From Clostridia bacterium (GTDB taxonomy: Bacteria; Bacillota; Clostridia; UMGS1810): a DNA stretch of 64,000 bases. The stretch covers positions 124,001 to 188,000 of the forward strand of contig JAFVUE010000004.1 of the NCBI GenBank assembly GCA_017502845.1, written 5' to 3'. Shown here piece by piece: positions 26,409-34,986 of the stretch. A program made the translations under genes and the position numbers. The notes beneath the pieces were generated by a model that made no database searches, was not told where the DNA came from, and saw only the letters and a list, made by a program, of their open reading frames with translations. Positions within the stretch are counted from its first letter, which is position 1; every line of letters starts with the position of its first letter.

Positions 26409-27146
26409 TTATTTACCAAGTACGCTCAAAGCATTTGAAACCATTGCGGCGGCTTCGCCTCTTGTGATTGGCTCATCGGGGCGGAAAGTCCCGTCCTCAT
26501 AACCGTTCACAATTCCGTATGCTTCAAGTTTGTCAATATGGATTTTTGCCCAATGCTCGTCTGTGTCGGTAAATCTCGATTCTTCTGTTCTTGCTCCGAA
26601 TGCCGATGCAATTGCAAGTGCAAAATCTTCTGGCTGTTCATTGAGTTTTGCTGCATCGTCGTTGTTTGAGATAAATCCCGTTTCAATAAGTATGGCGGGG
26701 CAGTTGGTATTGTGGAGAACATATAGGCGTATGCCAAGGTATTCCGTATCCACACGAACACCTCTGTTCATAGTGCCCATTCGATTTACTATTGCATCCT
26801 GCACAGCATTTGCATAACTCTCTGCCACACCGCCTCTTGCAGATATAAGCACTTCCGTTCCGTTTGCGATTGCCACACCGCTGTTGCAATGGATACTTAT
26901 AAAGAAATCGCAACGGTTGTTGTTGGCAATGCGTACTCTTTCGCGGAGAGAAGATGAAGCATCTGTGCCAAGATTGTCTGTAAGATTGTTTCTTGTCATC
27001 ACAACCTGATGCCCGTTTGCGATAAGCGCTTCGCGGAGTTTGTCGGCAATGGCAAATGTTATATCCTGCTCTTTAAGTCCTCCCACACCGACGGCACCTG
27101 TGTCGCCACCTGAATAGTTGTGTCCTGCATCAACGCAGATTTTCAT
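26409..27146 (-). CDS. Phage endolysin: amidase_3 with C-terminal SLH domain
   Basis: A 245-residue N-acetylmuramoyl-L-alanine amidase that would cut the peptide-sugar bond of peptidoglycan for lysis. The zinc-amidase core (residues 1-185) has CVDAGHNYSGG (His), GGLKEQDITF (Glu), FFISIHCNSG (His) and AILIETGFISN (catalytic Glu). A single SLH domain follows (DEHWAKIHIDKLEAYGIVNGYEDGTFRPDEPITRGEAA). No signal peptide, so it needs the holin to reach the wall. Last gene of the particle operon; its ATG overlaps the previous stop. Confidence 0.9.
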   Translation of the reverse strand: MKICVDAGHNYSGGDTGAVGVGGLKEQDITFAIADKLREALIANGHQVVMTRNNLTDNLGTDASSSLRERVRIANNNRCDFFISIHCNSGVAIANGTEVLISARGGVAESYANAVQDAIVNRMGTMNRGVRVDTEYLGIRLYVLHNTNCPAILIETGFISNNDDAAKLNEQPEDFALAIASAFGARTEESRFTDTDEHWAKIHIDKLEAYGIVNGYEDGTFRPDEPITRGEAAAMVSNALSVLGK

Positions 27147-27418
27147 ATATTATCTACCTCCTCAATTGCTATGGCATAGATTCCTCTCGGATTCGATTTG
27201 AAATCATAATTAGCCCCCGCAGTAATAAATGATGAAGTATAATTTGTTATCACACTTGTTTCAGTTCCGTTATCGTCATATATCTGTTCGTCAAGAGAAC
27301 TTTCGTGGAGAAGGTACCCGTCTTTCGGATATATGCGGTAGGAGACAGTCTCGTCGTTTTCGTTGACTCTTGCCTCGAAACGGGTATTTGTGATTTTTGT
27401 GCGAACTTTTTTGTACAT
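27143..27418 (-). CDS. Small phage protein between fibre and endolysin genes
   Basis: A 91-residue soluble protein (MYKKVRTKITNTRFEARV...) with alternating polar and aromatic residues that suggest beta structure; no family recognised. ATG 27418 has GGGGGGAT upstream; a longer frame from 27451 has no site. Position between fibre and lysin suggests a tail-tip accessory or lysis accessory role. Overlaps the endolysin start by 4 bases. Confidence 0.6.
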   Translation of the reverse strand: MYKKVRTKITNTRFEARVNENDETVSYRIYPKDGYLLHESSLDEQIYDDNGTETSVITNYTSSFITAGANYDFKSNPRGIYAIAIEEVDNI

Positions 27419-27429
27419 CGTATCCCCCC

Positions 27430-28158
27430 TTATGCTACTGTGAGATTCCACTTTTTGTCGTCGATATATTCAATCCATGTATTGCCGTTGGGAGAGGTTG
27501 AGCCAAGACTTTCAAGAGTGGAAACTGTTTTAGAATGCAATGTGAGTGTTCGTGTATATTCATCTGCTGTTCCCGTAAAATCAAAAAGTGCAGTAATAAT
27601 ACTTATAATGCTGTCTTTGGTTAGTAACGAGCTGTGTGCAACAGTAAAATTATTACCTATCACACCTTCTATTGTGAGGTTTCTCAACCTGGTGCAACTA
27701 TTAAAAGGGCTTGTATATCCACCTTCTTTTTTGCATCTCATTGCGGCCACTGTATGCAGATTGTAGCACCATCCAAATGTTTGATAATATCCACCTGGCG
27801 GCATTCCCACATCTTCTATTTCTTCAAGAGCGGAACAACGTCTGAATGTGCAATAATTGTTGCTTGTGTTTTCTGCTCCGTTGTTGGCTGTAACATTCGA
27901 CAAATCCAGATAACGGCTTTCGACTTTTTTTAGTTTGGGTGAGTCTTCAAACATACAGATACTGCGACTTGTTGGGACAATTTGGTAAGTCGGGTTAAAT
28001 TCCTCGCATCCCCAATACTTAAAACCGTACTCATAGAACTTTCGATTACCATAATTGGTAATCTTATCCCACATATTGCTCTCGCCCTCGGAACATCCTG
28101 CGTCAAATACTTTCTTCTCGTTCTCGGCAATGGCGGTAAGTTTTTCTGCTATACTCAT
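27430..28158 (-). CDS. Leucine-rich-repeat-like tail fibre/receptor-binding protein
   Basis: A 242-residue protein. The N-terminus MSIAEKLTAIAENEKKVFDAG is a helical attachment segment common in clostridial prophage fibres. The rest has irregular BspA-like repeats (CTFRRCSALEEIEDVGMPPGG, FGWCYNLHTVAAM, FNSCTRLRNLTIEG) that form a solenoid for surface binding. It overlaps the upstream gene by 4 bases. Likely receptor recognition; host target unknown. Confidence 0.7.
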   Translation of the reverse strand: MSIAEKLTAIAENEKKVFDAGCSEGESNMWDKITNYGNRKFYEYGFKYWGCEEFNPTYQIVPTSRSICMFEDSPKLKKVESRYLDLSNVTANNGAENTSNNYCTFRRCSALEEIEDVGMPPGGYYQTFGWCYNLHTVAAMRCKKEGGYTSPFNSCTRLRNLTIEGVIGNNFTVAHSSLLTKDSIISIITALFDFTGTADEYTRTLTLHSKTVSTLESLGSTSPNGNTWIEYIDDKKWNLTVA

Positions 28159-28655
28159 AATTCTTCACCGCCAATCAAGGTGTTTTGCAGGTCAAGAATT
28201 GCATCAAGTGCCGAATCTATGTCCCCTGTTTCTGCTTTTATTGCATCTGTTGCCGCCTTTGTGGCTTCTTCTGCGGCACGGGCGAAGTAAATCTCCCATG
28301 CATCCTTTTCGGGAATGGTGGGGGTTGTACCTTCTCTGTAAGCACCTTCTTTTATAACAATATGCGAAAAGTCCGTACTTATGCGAAAAACCTCGTCCCC
28401 CTCGCTTGTGCCGTACACACCAACGGAAATGGCTGCGGGGGATAGAAGCAATTCAGCAGGAACGGTGCACATATCATCTTCCACCAATATGGTGTACACT
28501 TTGTCTCCATCCGTAAATACGGCAAATTTCAAAAGTCCGTTCCATTCCGGAGAGAAATCGAAACTGCATTTGTAGTAATTCACACTTCCCGATACAGCTG
28601 ATGATGAACCTTTAAGTGCGATTCGGTCTTTGTCAACATTAAAACTGTATGTCAT
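28155..28655 (-). CDS. Baseplate/upper fibre protein
   Basis: A 166-residue protein with a beta-rich N-terminal domain (about 1-115) that ends in HIVIKEGAYREGTTPTIPEKDAWEIYFARA. A helical coiled segment follows (AAEEATKAATDAIKAETGDIDSALDAILDLQNTLIG). This architecture recurs in clostridial prophages just before receptor-binding proteins, similar in placement to BppU adaptors. The helical tail probably trimerises. It starts inside the holin 3' end, a 17-base overlap. Confidence 0.6.
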   Translation of the reverse strand: MTYSFNVDKDRIALKGSSSAVSGSVNYYKCSFDFSPEWNGLLKFAVFTDGDKVYTILVEDDMCTVPAELLLSPAAISVGVYGTSEGDEVFRISTDFSHIVIKEGAYREGTTPTIPEKDAWEIYFARAAEEATKAATDAIKAETGDIDSALDAILDLQNTLIGGEEL

Positions 28656-29055
28656 CTTCCCGTTCCTCCTTTTCTTTGAATTTCTTTAATATATAGATTA
28701 ACTTCTCAGGCATGGGAACACCTAAATCTGCGGCGTTTTCCACAATGCTGATGCCCTCGTTTGCAATGTAAAAGCCGATTACAGCCGAGCGAATTTCATA
28801 AATATCCAATATTTTTCCGAGCATATGGGCACACGCCACAATGCAGAGAATTGCCGCCTTGCGGAGTATGCCGTTGAAACCGACGCTGCTGCAGAGTTCT
28901 TTGCGGTATATGGCGGCGGATACGCCTGTTATGTAGTCGATAACTATCATTATGAGGAGTACGCTGAGCAGAGCATCAATTCCGCCGAAAATATACGAAA
29001 GTCCGCCGAAAATCCCTGCGGATGCAATTTTAATCCATGTGATGATGTCGTTCAT
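28639..29055 (-). CDS. Phage holin, TcdE/holin_4 type
   Basis: A 138-residue membrane protein with about four hydrophobic stretches: WIKIASAGIFGGLSYIFGG, ALLSVLLIMIVIDYITGV, AAILCIVACAHMLGKIL and AVIGFYIANEGISIVENA. The tail KFKEKEEREDDI is charged. DYITGVSAAIYRKELCSSVGFNG is the holin_4 signature. It should form membrane lesions that release the endolysin. ATG 29055 is preferred over GTG 29061 by spacing from AGAAGG. Unusually, two tail-tip genes lie between it and the endolysin. Confidence 0.85.
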   Translation of the reverse strand: MNDIITWIKIASAGIFGGLSYIFGGIDALLSVLLIMIVIDYITGVSAAIYRKELCSSVGFNGILRKAAILCIVACAHMLGKILDIYEIRSAVIGFYIANEGISIVENAADLGVPMPEKLIYILKKFKEKEEREDDIQF

Positions 29056-29073
29056 TTTCACACCTTCTTTCTC

Positions 29074-31122
29074 TTAATAATCAATATCTAATGTAACGGC
29101 TATGTCGTATACTGCTTCCAGACTGTAACAGGCGTTTGGAGCATTTCCTGAGGGGCGGACGTATCCACCTGCACCGAAGTACAGCATTGCCGCCCCGTCG
29201 TAAGTAAGGGTTTTTTTGCTGTTTTTGAGGTTGACAGTAGTACCTGAAGCACTTATTTCTATAATCTGCGGAACGGTGTAAACTCCGATATCCTGCGACA
29301 CAAATTGGTTTTCCAGTATAACCGCACCTGTGTCGCTCATCTCGTCTGTTATACGGGTAGGGGTTACGGATGCACGAACCATCTGATTGATAAGGTCGTA
29401 TTTTTCTGTGTCGGTAAGATTATCATCTTCAAGGATTTTGTTGTAAACCCTTGCAATCTCCTGCCATGCCGCACCTTCGAGTTCAATAACGCCGTAAGTC
29501 GTGGTGTTTGTGGTTTTTTTGCACTTTACTGTGCCTTTGGCAAACTGATAGGTAGATGGTATCAGGTGCCCGTGCCAGTAACGTTTCTGTCCGCCGTGAT
29601 TGAATTCCGTGTAATCGTAAGGATTCCCGTTTTTGTCCCTTTTGTATATGTAGCGAAATCCCTCTTCAGCGCTCATGGTCGCTTCAAATCCGTCAGGAGT
29701 GGTTATGGTGAAACTGTTTCCCGTAAGTGAAGCATTTCCGTCTTCGGAACGGATAGTTATCTTATCCGTGTCGATGTATCCTGCGTTCAGCCATGGGGCA
29801 TTTATGGTGTCTGCCATAAACACATCCGCCGTGCCGATAGTGCGCCAGTCCCAGTCGCCGTCGGGCTTTTTTGAATTGGCTACGGCAAAGACACCGTCTG
29901 TTATAACCATTGCCTTGGTTGGATTGTCAACGTTGTCAACCCAGATGTCCCCGAATTGATGAACGGTAAGACGCTTCGCCATTGCATCATCGACTACACT
30001 TTGTGTTTTCTCACGGACGTTGTCGATGTACTGGCTCATAATATTGCCTGTGCTGTCGGTGATTTTTTCAAGATTTGATATCCCCGAAAGTATCTTGTCT
30101 GCAATACTTGTCCCTGCGTTTCTGTGATTTGAAAGGACGATACTGCTTCTGTACGGTTCTGCAGGGTAGTATGTCATCTCCTCAACCCGAGTGAGAATGT
30201 CAATTCCCAGTTCTTTGTCCGTAACCCTTACAGTATCGCCGATTCTCACATTCTCAAGGTCGGGAGTTTCAACGGTGTAGCTGACTTTCGGTTTGTCAAT
30301 TCCGTCTTTTGTGTCAGTACTCCAGCGTTTCTGTGCTTCGGCAAGAAGTTCTTCGGGATCGGTAATATGGGACATGTTTTCATACCCACACTTTATGTAG
30401 CCGTATGCTCCTGCGATGGGACTGTCAATATACGGCACACCGTCATTTACGGATGAAATATCCATATCATCTTGACCTAATGGATAAAGACGTGTTATAA
30501 CGCCTGTGTCATCCATTTCCTTGCGGACGGATTTAATATTTTTTCCATACATTATCCGTTTTCCGTTGTACTGGTCGTCCCCTTTGCGAAGATGAACGGT
30601 GTAATTGTCCCTGTCAAGTTGTCCCCCCACTTTTTCTATAAGTTGAGTAACAATTGCAGCAGGGTTTGACTTTGTGGCAAATATATCTGTAGGGGCAGTT
30701 ATTTCCACTTCTCCCACAGTAAATGGCGTATCGGCAAAAATTTCCTCCATAACCCACCTTGGGGTAACACCTATCCACCCGTCAATCTCTGCTTCACCGC
30801 TTTTTGTGAATGTGTGATGAATGTATTTGCAATCACAGGCATCGTACCAAACGTGGTTGCAGGATATACACACAACGCCTTTGCCCTCACTGTCCCTCTG
30901 GGGGGATATACCACGGATGCGGAACAGTTGCCCGTCAATCTTGATGAAATCATCGTATTCCGCTATGGTAAGAACACTATCGTTCGACGGGAGAAGAAAT
31001 TTTGCGGTGTATTCTCCGTTTATAACCTGATGGACGGAGAGTTCCAAAGCGTCTTTGATAATGGCATCGCCAAGATTAGAAAAATCCGTAGTATCTTTTT
31101 TGTAAAGTATAGGATAGTTCAT
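29074..31122 (-). CDS. Tail-associated (Tal-like) tip protein / prophage endopeptidase tail
   Basis: A 682-residue tail-tip protein. The first 370 residues follow the gp27/Tal-like hub fold of 'prophage endopeptidase tail' proteins: INGEYTAKFLLPSNDSV, GQLFRIRGISPQRDSEGKG, NVRIGDTVRVTDKELGI. The middle has SNLEKITDSTGNIMSQYIDNVREKTQ, a coiled linker. The C-terminal part has beta-rich fibre segments (DIWVDNVDNPTKAMVITDGVFAVA, NAPWLNAGYIDTDKI). No catalytic peptidase motif could be located with confidence. It starts 12 bases after the Dit gene. Confidence 0.8.
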   Translation of the reverse strand: MNYPILYKKDTTDFSNLGDAIIKDALELSVHQVINGEYTAKFLLPSNDSVLTIAEYDDFIKIDGQLFRIRGISPQRDSEGKGVVCISCNHVWYDACDCKYIHHTFTKSGEAEIDGWIGVTPRWVMEEIFADTPFTVGEVEITAPTDIFATKSNPAAIVTQLIEKVGGQLDRDNYTVHLRKGDDQYNGKRIMYGKNIKSVRKEMDDTGVITRLYPLGQDDMDISSVNDGVPYIDSPIAGAYGYIKCGYENMSHITDPEELLAEAQKRWSTDTKDGIDKPKVSYTVETPDLENVRIGDTVRVTDKELGIDILTRVEEMTYYPAEPYRSSIVLSNHRNAGTSIADKILSGISNLEKITDSTGNIMSQYIDNVREKTQSVVDDAMAKRLTVHQFGDIWVDNVDNPTKAMVITDGVFAVANSKKPDGDWDWRTIGTADVFMADTINAPWLNAGYIDTDKITIRSEDGNASLTGNSFTITTPDGFEATMSAEEGFRYIYKRDKNGNPYDYTEFNHGGQKRYWHGHLIPSTYQFAKGTVKCKKTTNTTTYGVIELEGAAWQEIARVYNKILEDDNLTDTEKYDLINQMVRASVTPTRITDEMSDTGAVILENQFVSQDIGVYTVPQIIEISASGTTVNLKNSKKTLTYDGAAMLYFGAGGYVRPSGNAPNACYSLEAVYDIAVTLDIDY

Positions 31123-31134
31123 ACAATCGCCTCC

Positions 31135-31893
31135 TTACAAAAACCGCTCGGAATACATTATCGTAATATCTCCCGAACCGCCTTCGCCGTAATCCACGGA
31201 TATACTATTGATTCCTGGTACAAGTTCAAAGAAATCGCCTTCGCACTTGTGAAGAATTGAAATCCCGTTCATTGTAGCAGTCATATTCTCCGTGTCGATA
31301 ATCGCTCTTGAGTTGTCAAAGGGGGTGTTTATCGAAAAGGTTTTGCCTGTCTGATTATGGGTTATTTTGATGCTGTCTGTTGCATTACCGTCAATCCATA
31401 TGACAAAGGGAGTGTAGTATCCGAGGTTAGTCGTTCCTACACCGTCTGTACCCGAACAGGCAAGTTGTTCAACGCCATAGCGGAATGGCTCACACTTGAA
31501 AACGAGGGGGAAAGTTCCCGAACAATCTGTAATATCCTGAACATTAAAAAGGTTTGCAACGTGCGCCATATAATAGACGTTTGGCTCACTGTCAAAGGTA
31601 AGCCGTTTGTTTTCGCTTGTGGTAAGCCAATTTGCAAGGTTGGATATTTTCTCGATATAACGCTCTCTGGTTTTGTCATAACCTGCAAAATGACATTCAA
31701 GTTCTATAATACGCGGTTTGAAACACATCCTCCCTTTAAGGTTGTCGGTAGTAAAGTTTAATTCTCCGTCTGCTCCGGGAATGTCTTCGTAGACGGTTTT
31801 CGGTTCGGCAAATAGTGGGCGAGTGATTGAATCAACGTATATGCCCATATTATCCAGCGAGTGTCTGCCGTCAAAAACAAAATTGTCTGACAT
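31135..31893 (-). CDS. Distal tail protein Dit
   Basis: A 252-residue siphophage tail-tip hub component. The N-terminal half (FDGRHSLDNMGIYVDSITRPLF, YEDIPGADGELNFT, LECHFAGYDKTRERYIEKI) is the ring-forming Dit/TIGR01633-like domain; the C-terminal half is a galectin-like beta domain. It lies in the standard order tape measure-Dit-Tal, which supports a long, flexible, non-contractile tail. Confidence 0.82.
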   Translation of the reverse strand: MSDNFVFDGRHSLDNMGIYVDSITRPLFAEPKTVYEDIPGADGELNFTTDNLKGRMCFKPRIIELECHFAGYDKTRERYIEKISNLANWLTTSENKRLTFDSEPNVYYMAHVANLFNVQDITDCSGTFPLVFKCEPFRYGVEQLACSGTDGVGTTNLGYYTPFVIWIDGNATDSIKITHNQTGKTFSINTPFDNSRAIIDTENMTATMNGISILHKCEGDFFELVPGINSISVDYGEGGSGDITIMYSERFL

Positions 31894-31896
31894 AAA

Positions 31897-33447
31897 TTAT
31901 AACTTACCTCCTTTCGCAATAAGATTGCTTAATGTGTCAAAGAATGAAGAAGTTGCGGCACTTCCCGTAATCTTCTTGTCGCCGTAGTCGTTGTAGGTAA
32001 TGTTTGTGTTTCCGCCACGTGTGGACGAACCAAATCTTGAAAAATCAAGAGAATTAACTGATGCCACATCCTCGAATATCTTTTTCTTAATTGCTTCCAC
32101 GCCATCGGCAAAGAGTCGGAAGTTTGTAAGTATTCCCTCTGAAAGCCCTTTTGTCGCATCGGTCATAAGACCTGTGAGCATCTCGTTGTATCTTCCCATC
32201 TCTTCCCCTGAACGGTCGGAAAACGTGGTCTGTTCGTTCAATACCTTTTCGAATGTTCTGTTTACATGGCGAATCATACGGTATCCTGTTTCCTCATCGT
32301 AATAAAGACCAAGACTTACTGCAGACATCATGGCGTTGCGGTCGATTGCGCTTTTGTCTTCCTCTGCATCAGCCAGTATCTTTCCTTTTGAAGATTCAAA
32401 ATCTTCTTTTAATGCAAGTCGCTTTTTCTCGTCATTGATTCTTTCAATGCTTTCACGGATTTCGGCAAGACGTTCTTTACCCTCGCGGGTTTGTGCAGAT
32501 TCGTATATCTTCTCCTGCGCCATAAGATAAGAAAGCTCTTCTTCGCGGCCGGAGGAATCCATCGCAGAAAGTGATGCTTCATATTTTGTGCGAAGTGCAT
32601 CAATCTCTGCGTTGGCGTTTTCATCAATCGCTCTCTTCTCTTTTTCGGCATTGCGCAGAATTTCCCTGTGTTGTGCAACGCGCTCGTTGAATATTCTCTC
32701 ATCAAGCTCCTGCAATCCGTCAACATACTGCCTGTGTGAGATCATTCCCTTTGAGTAATATTCACCTGTGTATTTCCTCATACGATAGAGTCCTGAAATA
32801 TAGTCTTCCGCCGATATGCGGTTCATCTCTCTTTCGTGCTCAAGCCAACGGTTTGAGTTTGCTATTCTGTCTTCGTACATGGCGGTGCCATATCCTTTAA
32901 GGCGTTCCATATACTCTTCATAGGAAATAACACCTGCCAGAACCGCTTCGCTCAATCGTTGATCTACACGGGCAAAAGCATCCTCCGGAGTGTCCCCAAA
33001 GTCATTCCAGTTGGAATAATAGTTCCTGTCTGACATATATTCGACGCTGCCGTCCATACTGATGTTGACTTTTTCTCTTGCAACTTCTTTCATGAGTTCC
33101 AGATGCTGAAAAAGTATCTGTTCACTTTTTTTCATATACTCCTGGGATAAGAGGAGTTTTTCCTGCTGAGTCATATATGCCACGTTAAGCACATCTTTGG
33201 AATACTGTCTGTATCTGTCGGATTGCTCCTTTAACAGATTGGCATACTCTTCTTGATTTATCCTTCCTCTTTCAAGTTCGTTCTTGTAAAAGTATGTCAT
33301 CGTCTGCTCTCTGTCGCGGATTTCCTTTTCATATTGTTCCACGCGCTTTTTCCGTGCACTTTCTTCTCTCCGTGCAACTTTTTCCAGGTGTTCTCTGTAT
33401 TTGTAGAGTATGTCGCCATTTACGTTTTTTAATGGAGGATTTGCCAT
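31897..33447 (-). CDS. Probable tail tape-measure protein (short, no membrane segment)
   Basis: A 516-residue, almost wholly alpha-helical, highly charged protein between the chaperone genes and Dit, where the tape measure belongs. Residues 1-400 are coiled coil with repeated motifs of the form NxEEYxxxL/ISYEEYMERLKG/ISAEDYISGLYRM/ISHRQYVDGLQEL. The C-terminus (SSFFDTLSNLIAKGG) is amphipathic. Unlike most tape measures, I see no long hydrophobic stretch. It is on the short side for the family. ATG 33447 is chosen, with AGGTGG just upstream; GTG 33456 is possible. Confidence 0.7.
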   Translation of the reverse strand: MANPPLKNVNGDILYKYREHLEKVARREESARKKRVEQYEKEIRDREQTMTYFYKNELERGRINQEEYANLLKEQSDRYRQYSKDVLNVAYMTQQEKLLLSQEYMKKSEQILFQHLELMKEVAREKVNISMDGSVEYMSDRNYYSNWNDFGDTPEDAFARVDQRLSEAVLAGVISYEEYMERLKGYGTAMYEDRIANSNRWLEHEREMNRISAEDYISGLYRMRKYTGEYYSKGMISHRQYVDGLQELDERIFNERVAQHREILRNAEKEKRAIDENANAEIDALRTKYEASLSAMDSSGREEELSYLMAQEKIYESAQTREGKERLAEIRESIERINDEKKRLALKEDFESSKGKILADAEEDKSAIDRNAMMSAVSLGLYYDEETGYRMIRHVNRTFEKVLNEQTTFSDRSGEEMGRYNEMLTGLMTDATKGLSEGILTNFRLFADGVEAIKKKIFEDVASVNSLDFSRFGSSTRGGNTNITYNDYGDKKITGSAATSSFFDTLSNLIAKGGKL

Positions 33448-33449
33448 AT

Positions 33450-33698
33450 TTACCACCTACCTTTCTTTAATAATTCTGCAGTTTCACGGTTACTCGCCCT
33501 GACAATTGGCTTTTCTCCGGACATGAGTTTTGTTATCACAAAGGATGCCGCTTCGTCTATACAGAATGCGGTGTAACCGTCATCAATCCTCATGATTTGG
33601 CTCACTTGGCTGTTGTTTGCCTTCGCCACCGATACTATCCTTATGAAGTTCTCTGATGACACGAAAGTATTCGAGCCCGTCGGCTCCTCCTTTGGCAT
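33450..33698 (-). CDS. Second tail-assembly chaperone frame (T-like), start uncertain
   Basis: Up to 82 residues in the +1 frame relative to the preceding gene, overlapping its last 116 bases. The likely functional part is the C-terminal IDDGYTAFCIDEAASFVITKLMSG onward. No ribosome-binding site precedes the ATG at 33698. An internal ATG near 33591 overlaps the stop of the upstream gene (ATGAGGATTGA) and would allow coupled reinitiation. In siphophages this position holds the T part of the G/GT chaperone pair, made by frameshifting. Confidence 0.5.
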   Translation of the reverse strand: MPKEEPTGSNTFVSSENFIRIVSVAKANNSQVSQIMRIDDGYTAFCIDEAASFVITKLMSGEKPIVRASNRETAELLKKGRW

Positions 33699-33984
33699 AA
33701 TGATAGATTTCCATAAGTTGAGTATCAGTCAGCTGGTCTTTGACTTCCTCGTAAGATGGATTTATAAGCGACGCCTCTGCGATTGTGTGAAGAATTTCGC
33801 CGATTTCCTTTATGGATACAGGTTCGCTCTTCGGAGCAAATTCAAACAGCTTTGCAGCAGCGGAAAGTAAGGGGTTGGGAATCTTTCCAAGCATCGCAAG
33901 AGTCAGGATGCTTGGGCGTTTCAGTATAACGCTCATAGAATCTCTTCCGTCATACGAAGAGATGTTTACGCATATTTCGTTCAT
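33583..33984 (-). CDS. Tail-assembly chaperone, G-like
   Basis: A 133-residue protein placed between the tail-tube gene and the tape measure, the standard place of chaperone G, which coats the tape measure during tail assembly. It has a short basic N-terminus (SVILKRPSILTLAMLGKIPNPLL) resembling Firmicutes phage G proteins, a helical middle, and a polar, disordered end (GGEGKQQPSEPNHED). The call rests on position and general resemblance rather than a sharp motif. A hairpin terminator lies just upstream. Confidence 0.6.
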   Translation of the reverse strand: MNEICVNISSYDGRDSMSVILKRPSILTLAMLGKIPNPLLSAAAKLFEFAPKSEPVSIKEIGEILHTIAEASLINPSYEEVKDQLTDTQLMEIYHYAKGGADGLEYFRVIRELHKDSIGGEGKQQPSEPNHED

Positions 33985-34008
33985 AGTGAAATCTTCCTTT
34001 CAGAGATT

Positions 34009-34037
34009 AAAAACAGCGGCGGCATCCGCCGCCGCTG
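34009..34037 (-). terminator. Attenuating terminator after the major tail gene
   Basis: On the minus strand, a 10-bp GC stem (CAGCGGCGGC / GCCGCCGCTG, 4-base loop, 34014-34037) is followed by TTTTT. It sits between the tail-tube gene and the chaperone genes, inside the operon. Confidence 0.85.
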
Positions 34038-34054
34038 TCTGCTTGGTTTGATGG

Positions 34055-34612
34055 TTAATCAATATTTTTAAGGACTTCCACAGAAACACTGCTTTCGCCT
34101 GTTTTGGCTCTGGAGTGCAATGTGAGTTCAGGAATGAAGAATTCTCCGTCTTTGATGGAGTATTCTACTGGTTTGCCCTTTGCGTGTCTGAATGTGAACT
34201 TGATGTATTCAAGTGTTTCACCGTCGCAATCAAGTTCCTCTGTGTAGAGTGCCACAGTCAGATTTTTGCGTTCTGTAACCTTGCCCACAACAGGAGCGGC
34301 GTAGGATACGAAGTTTCCATCCTCGTCATTTGTTACTTCGCCGCCGTCAACCAACGCGAGAAGTTCGGGGCAGAATGTGTTGTTCACAAGTTTGATCTCG
34401 TAGCCGAGAAGAATGTCTTCGTAACGGAGAGAAGCAAGGATAGTGTTTTTCACACGGTGGATTTTCTCCGTACCCTCACTTGCATAGGGTTTGATAGATG
34501 CCTCAGACGATGTGGTAAACACATATACATCCCCGGTGTCTTCTTCTGTGATTTCAGCGCGAACGATGTTGGCAAGAACGCGTTCATCAAGTTTTTTTAC
34601 TGTTTCGGACAT
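34055..34612 (-). CDS. Major tail (tube) protein
   Basis: A 185-residue beta-rich protein (LANIVRAEITEEDTGDVYVFTTSSEASIKPY ... GKVTERKNLTVALYTEELDCDGETLEYIKFTF ... IPELTLHSRAKTGESSVSVEVL). It resembles the phi13/TP901-type tube family found at this position. It should polymerise into the tail tube around the tape measure. The following terminator hairpin fits a protein made in excess over its downstream neighbours. Confidence 0.72.
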   Translation of the reverse strand: MSETVKKLDERVLANIVRAEITEEDTGDVYVFTTSSEASIKPYASEGTEKIHRVKNTILASLRYEDILLGYEIKLVNNTFCPELLALVDGGEVTNDEDGNFVSYAAPVVGKVTERKNLTVALYTEELDCDGETLEYIKFTFRHAKGKPVEYSIKDGEFFIPELTLHSRAKTGESSVSVEVLKNID

Positions 34613-34632
34613 ATAAAATAAATCCTCCTTTT

Positions 34633-34977
34633 TTAATTTTTACAGCCCATTGGCTTTATAACACGGTAATTAAGCACACGGGAATACCCGCCTGTGTTTT
34701 CGTTTGCGGTTGTGCCGCCGTTACCGTCAAATCTGAATGATGTCCCTTTAAGGGCTGCTTTTACTTTGCCTGACGTTTCATCAAGCAAAGCAAATCGCTC
34801 CAGCGGAACAACTACAGTAACCGTGTAGTGGGAGTGGATGCATCGCCCTGTAAGTCCGGGTGTGCTTTCTTCTTCATCGACTACGGCATATGGGTGTGTG
34901 CATTTACCGGTTTTCTTGGCAGGCAGATATGTATCTATCCCTGCATCTTTAAGATGAGAAAACAGTTTTTTAATCAT
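34633..34977 (-). CDS. Tail terminator/completion-like protein
   Basis: A 114-residue protein (MIKKLFSHLKDAGIDTYLPAKKTGKC ... HYTVTVVVPLERFALLDETSGKVKAALKG) of the size, order and alpha/beta pattern expected for a tail-completion protein that caps the tube before joining the head. Function is inferred from position; no unique motif seen. Confidence 0.55.
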   Translation of the reverse strand: MIKKLFSHLKDAGIDTYLPAKKTGKCTHPYAVVDEEESTPGLTGRCIHSHYTVTVVVPLERFALLDETSGKVKAALKGTSFRFDGNGGTTANENTGGYSRVLNYRVIKPMGCKN

Positions 34978-34986
34978 ATTTGCCTC

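Noticed and set aside
26354-26420. Attachment site (attL) beside the EamA gene
   Set aside because: The only repeat is the terminator stem; no matching direct repeat was found near 41541-41643.
28155-29055. Contractile-tail (myovirus or R-tailocin) locus
   Set aside because: No sheath, baseplate-wedge or spike genes; Dit, Tal and capsid genes indicate a siphovirus-type particle with a head.
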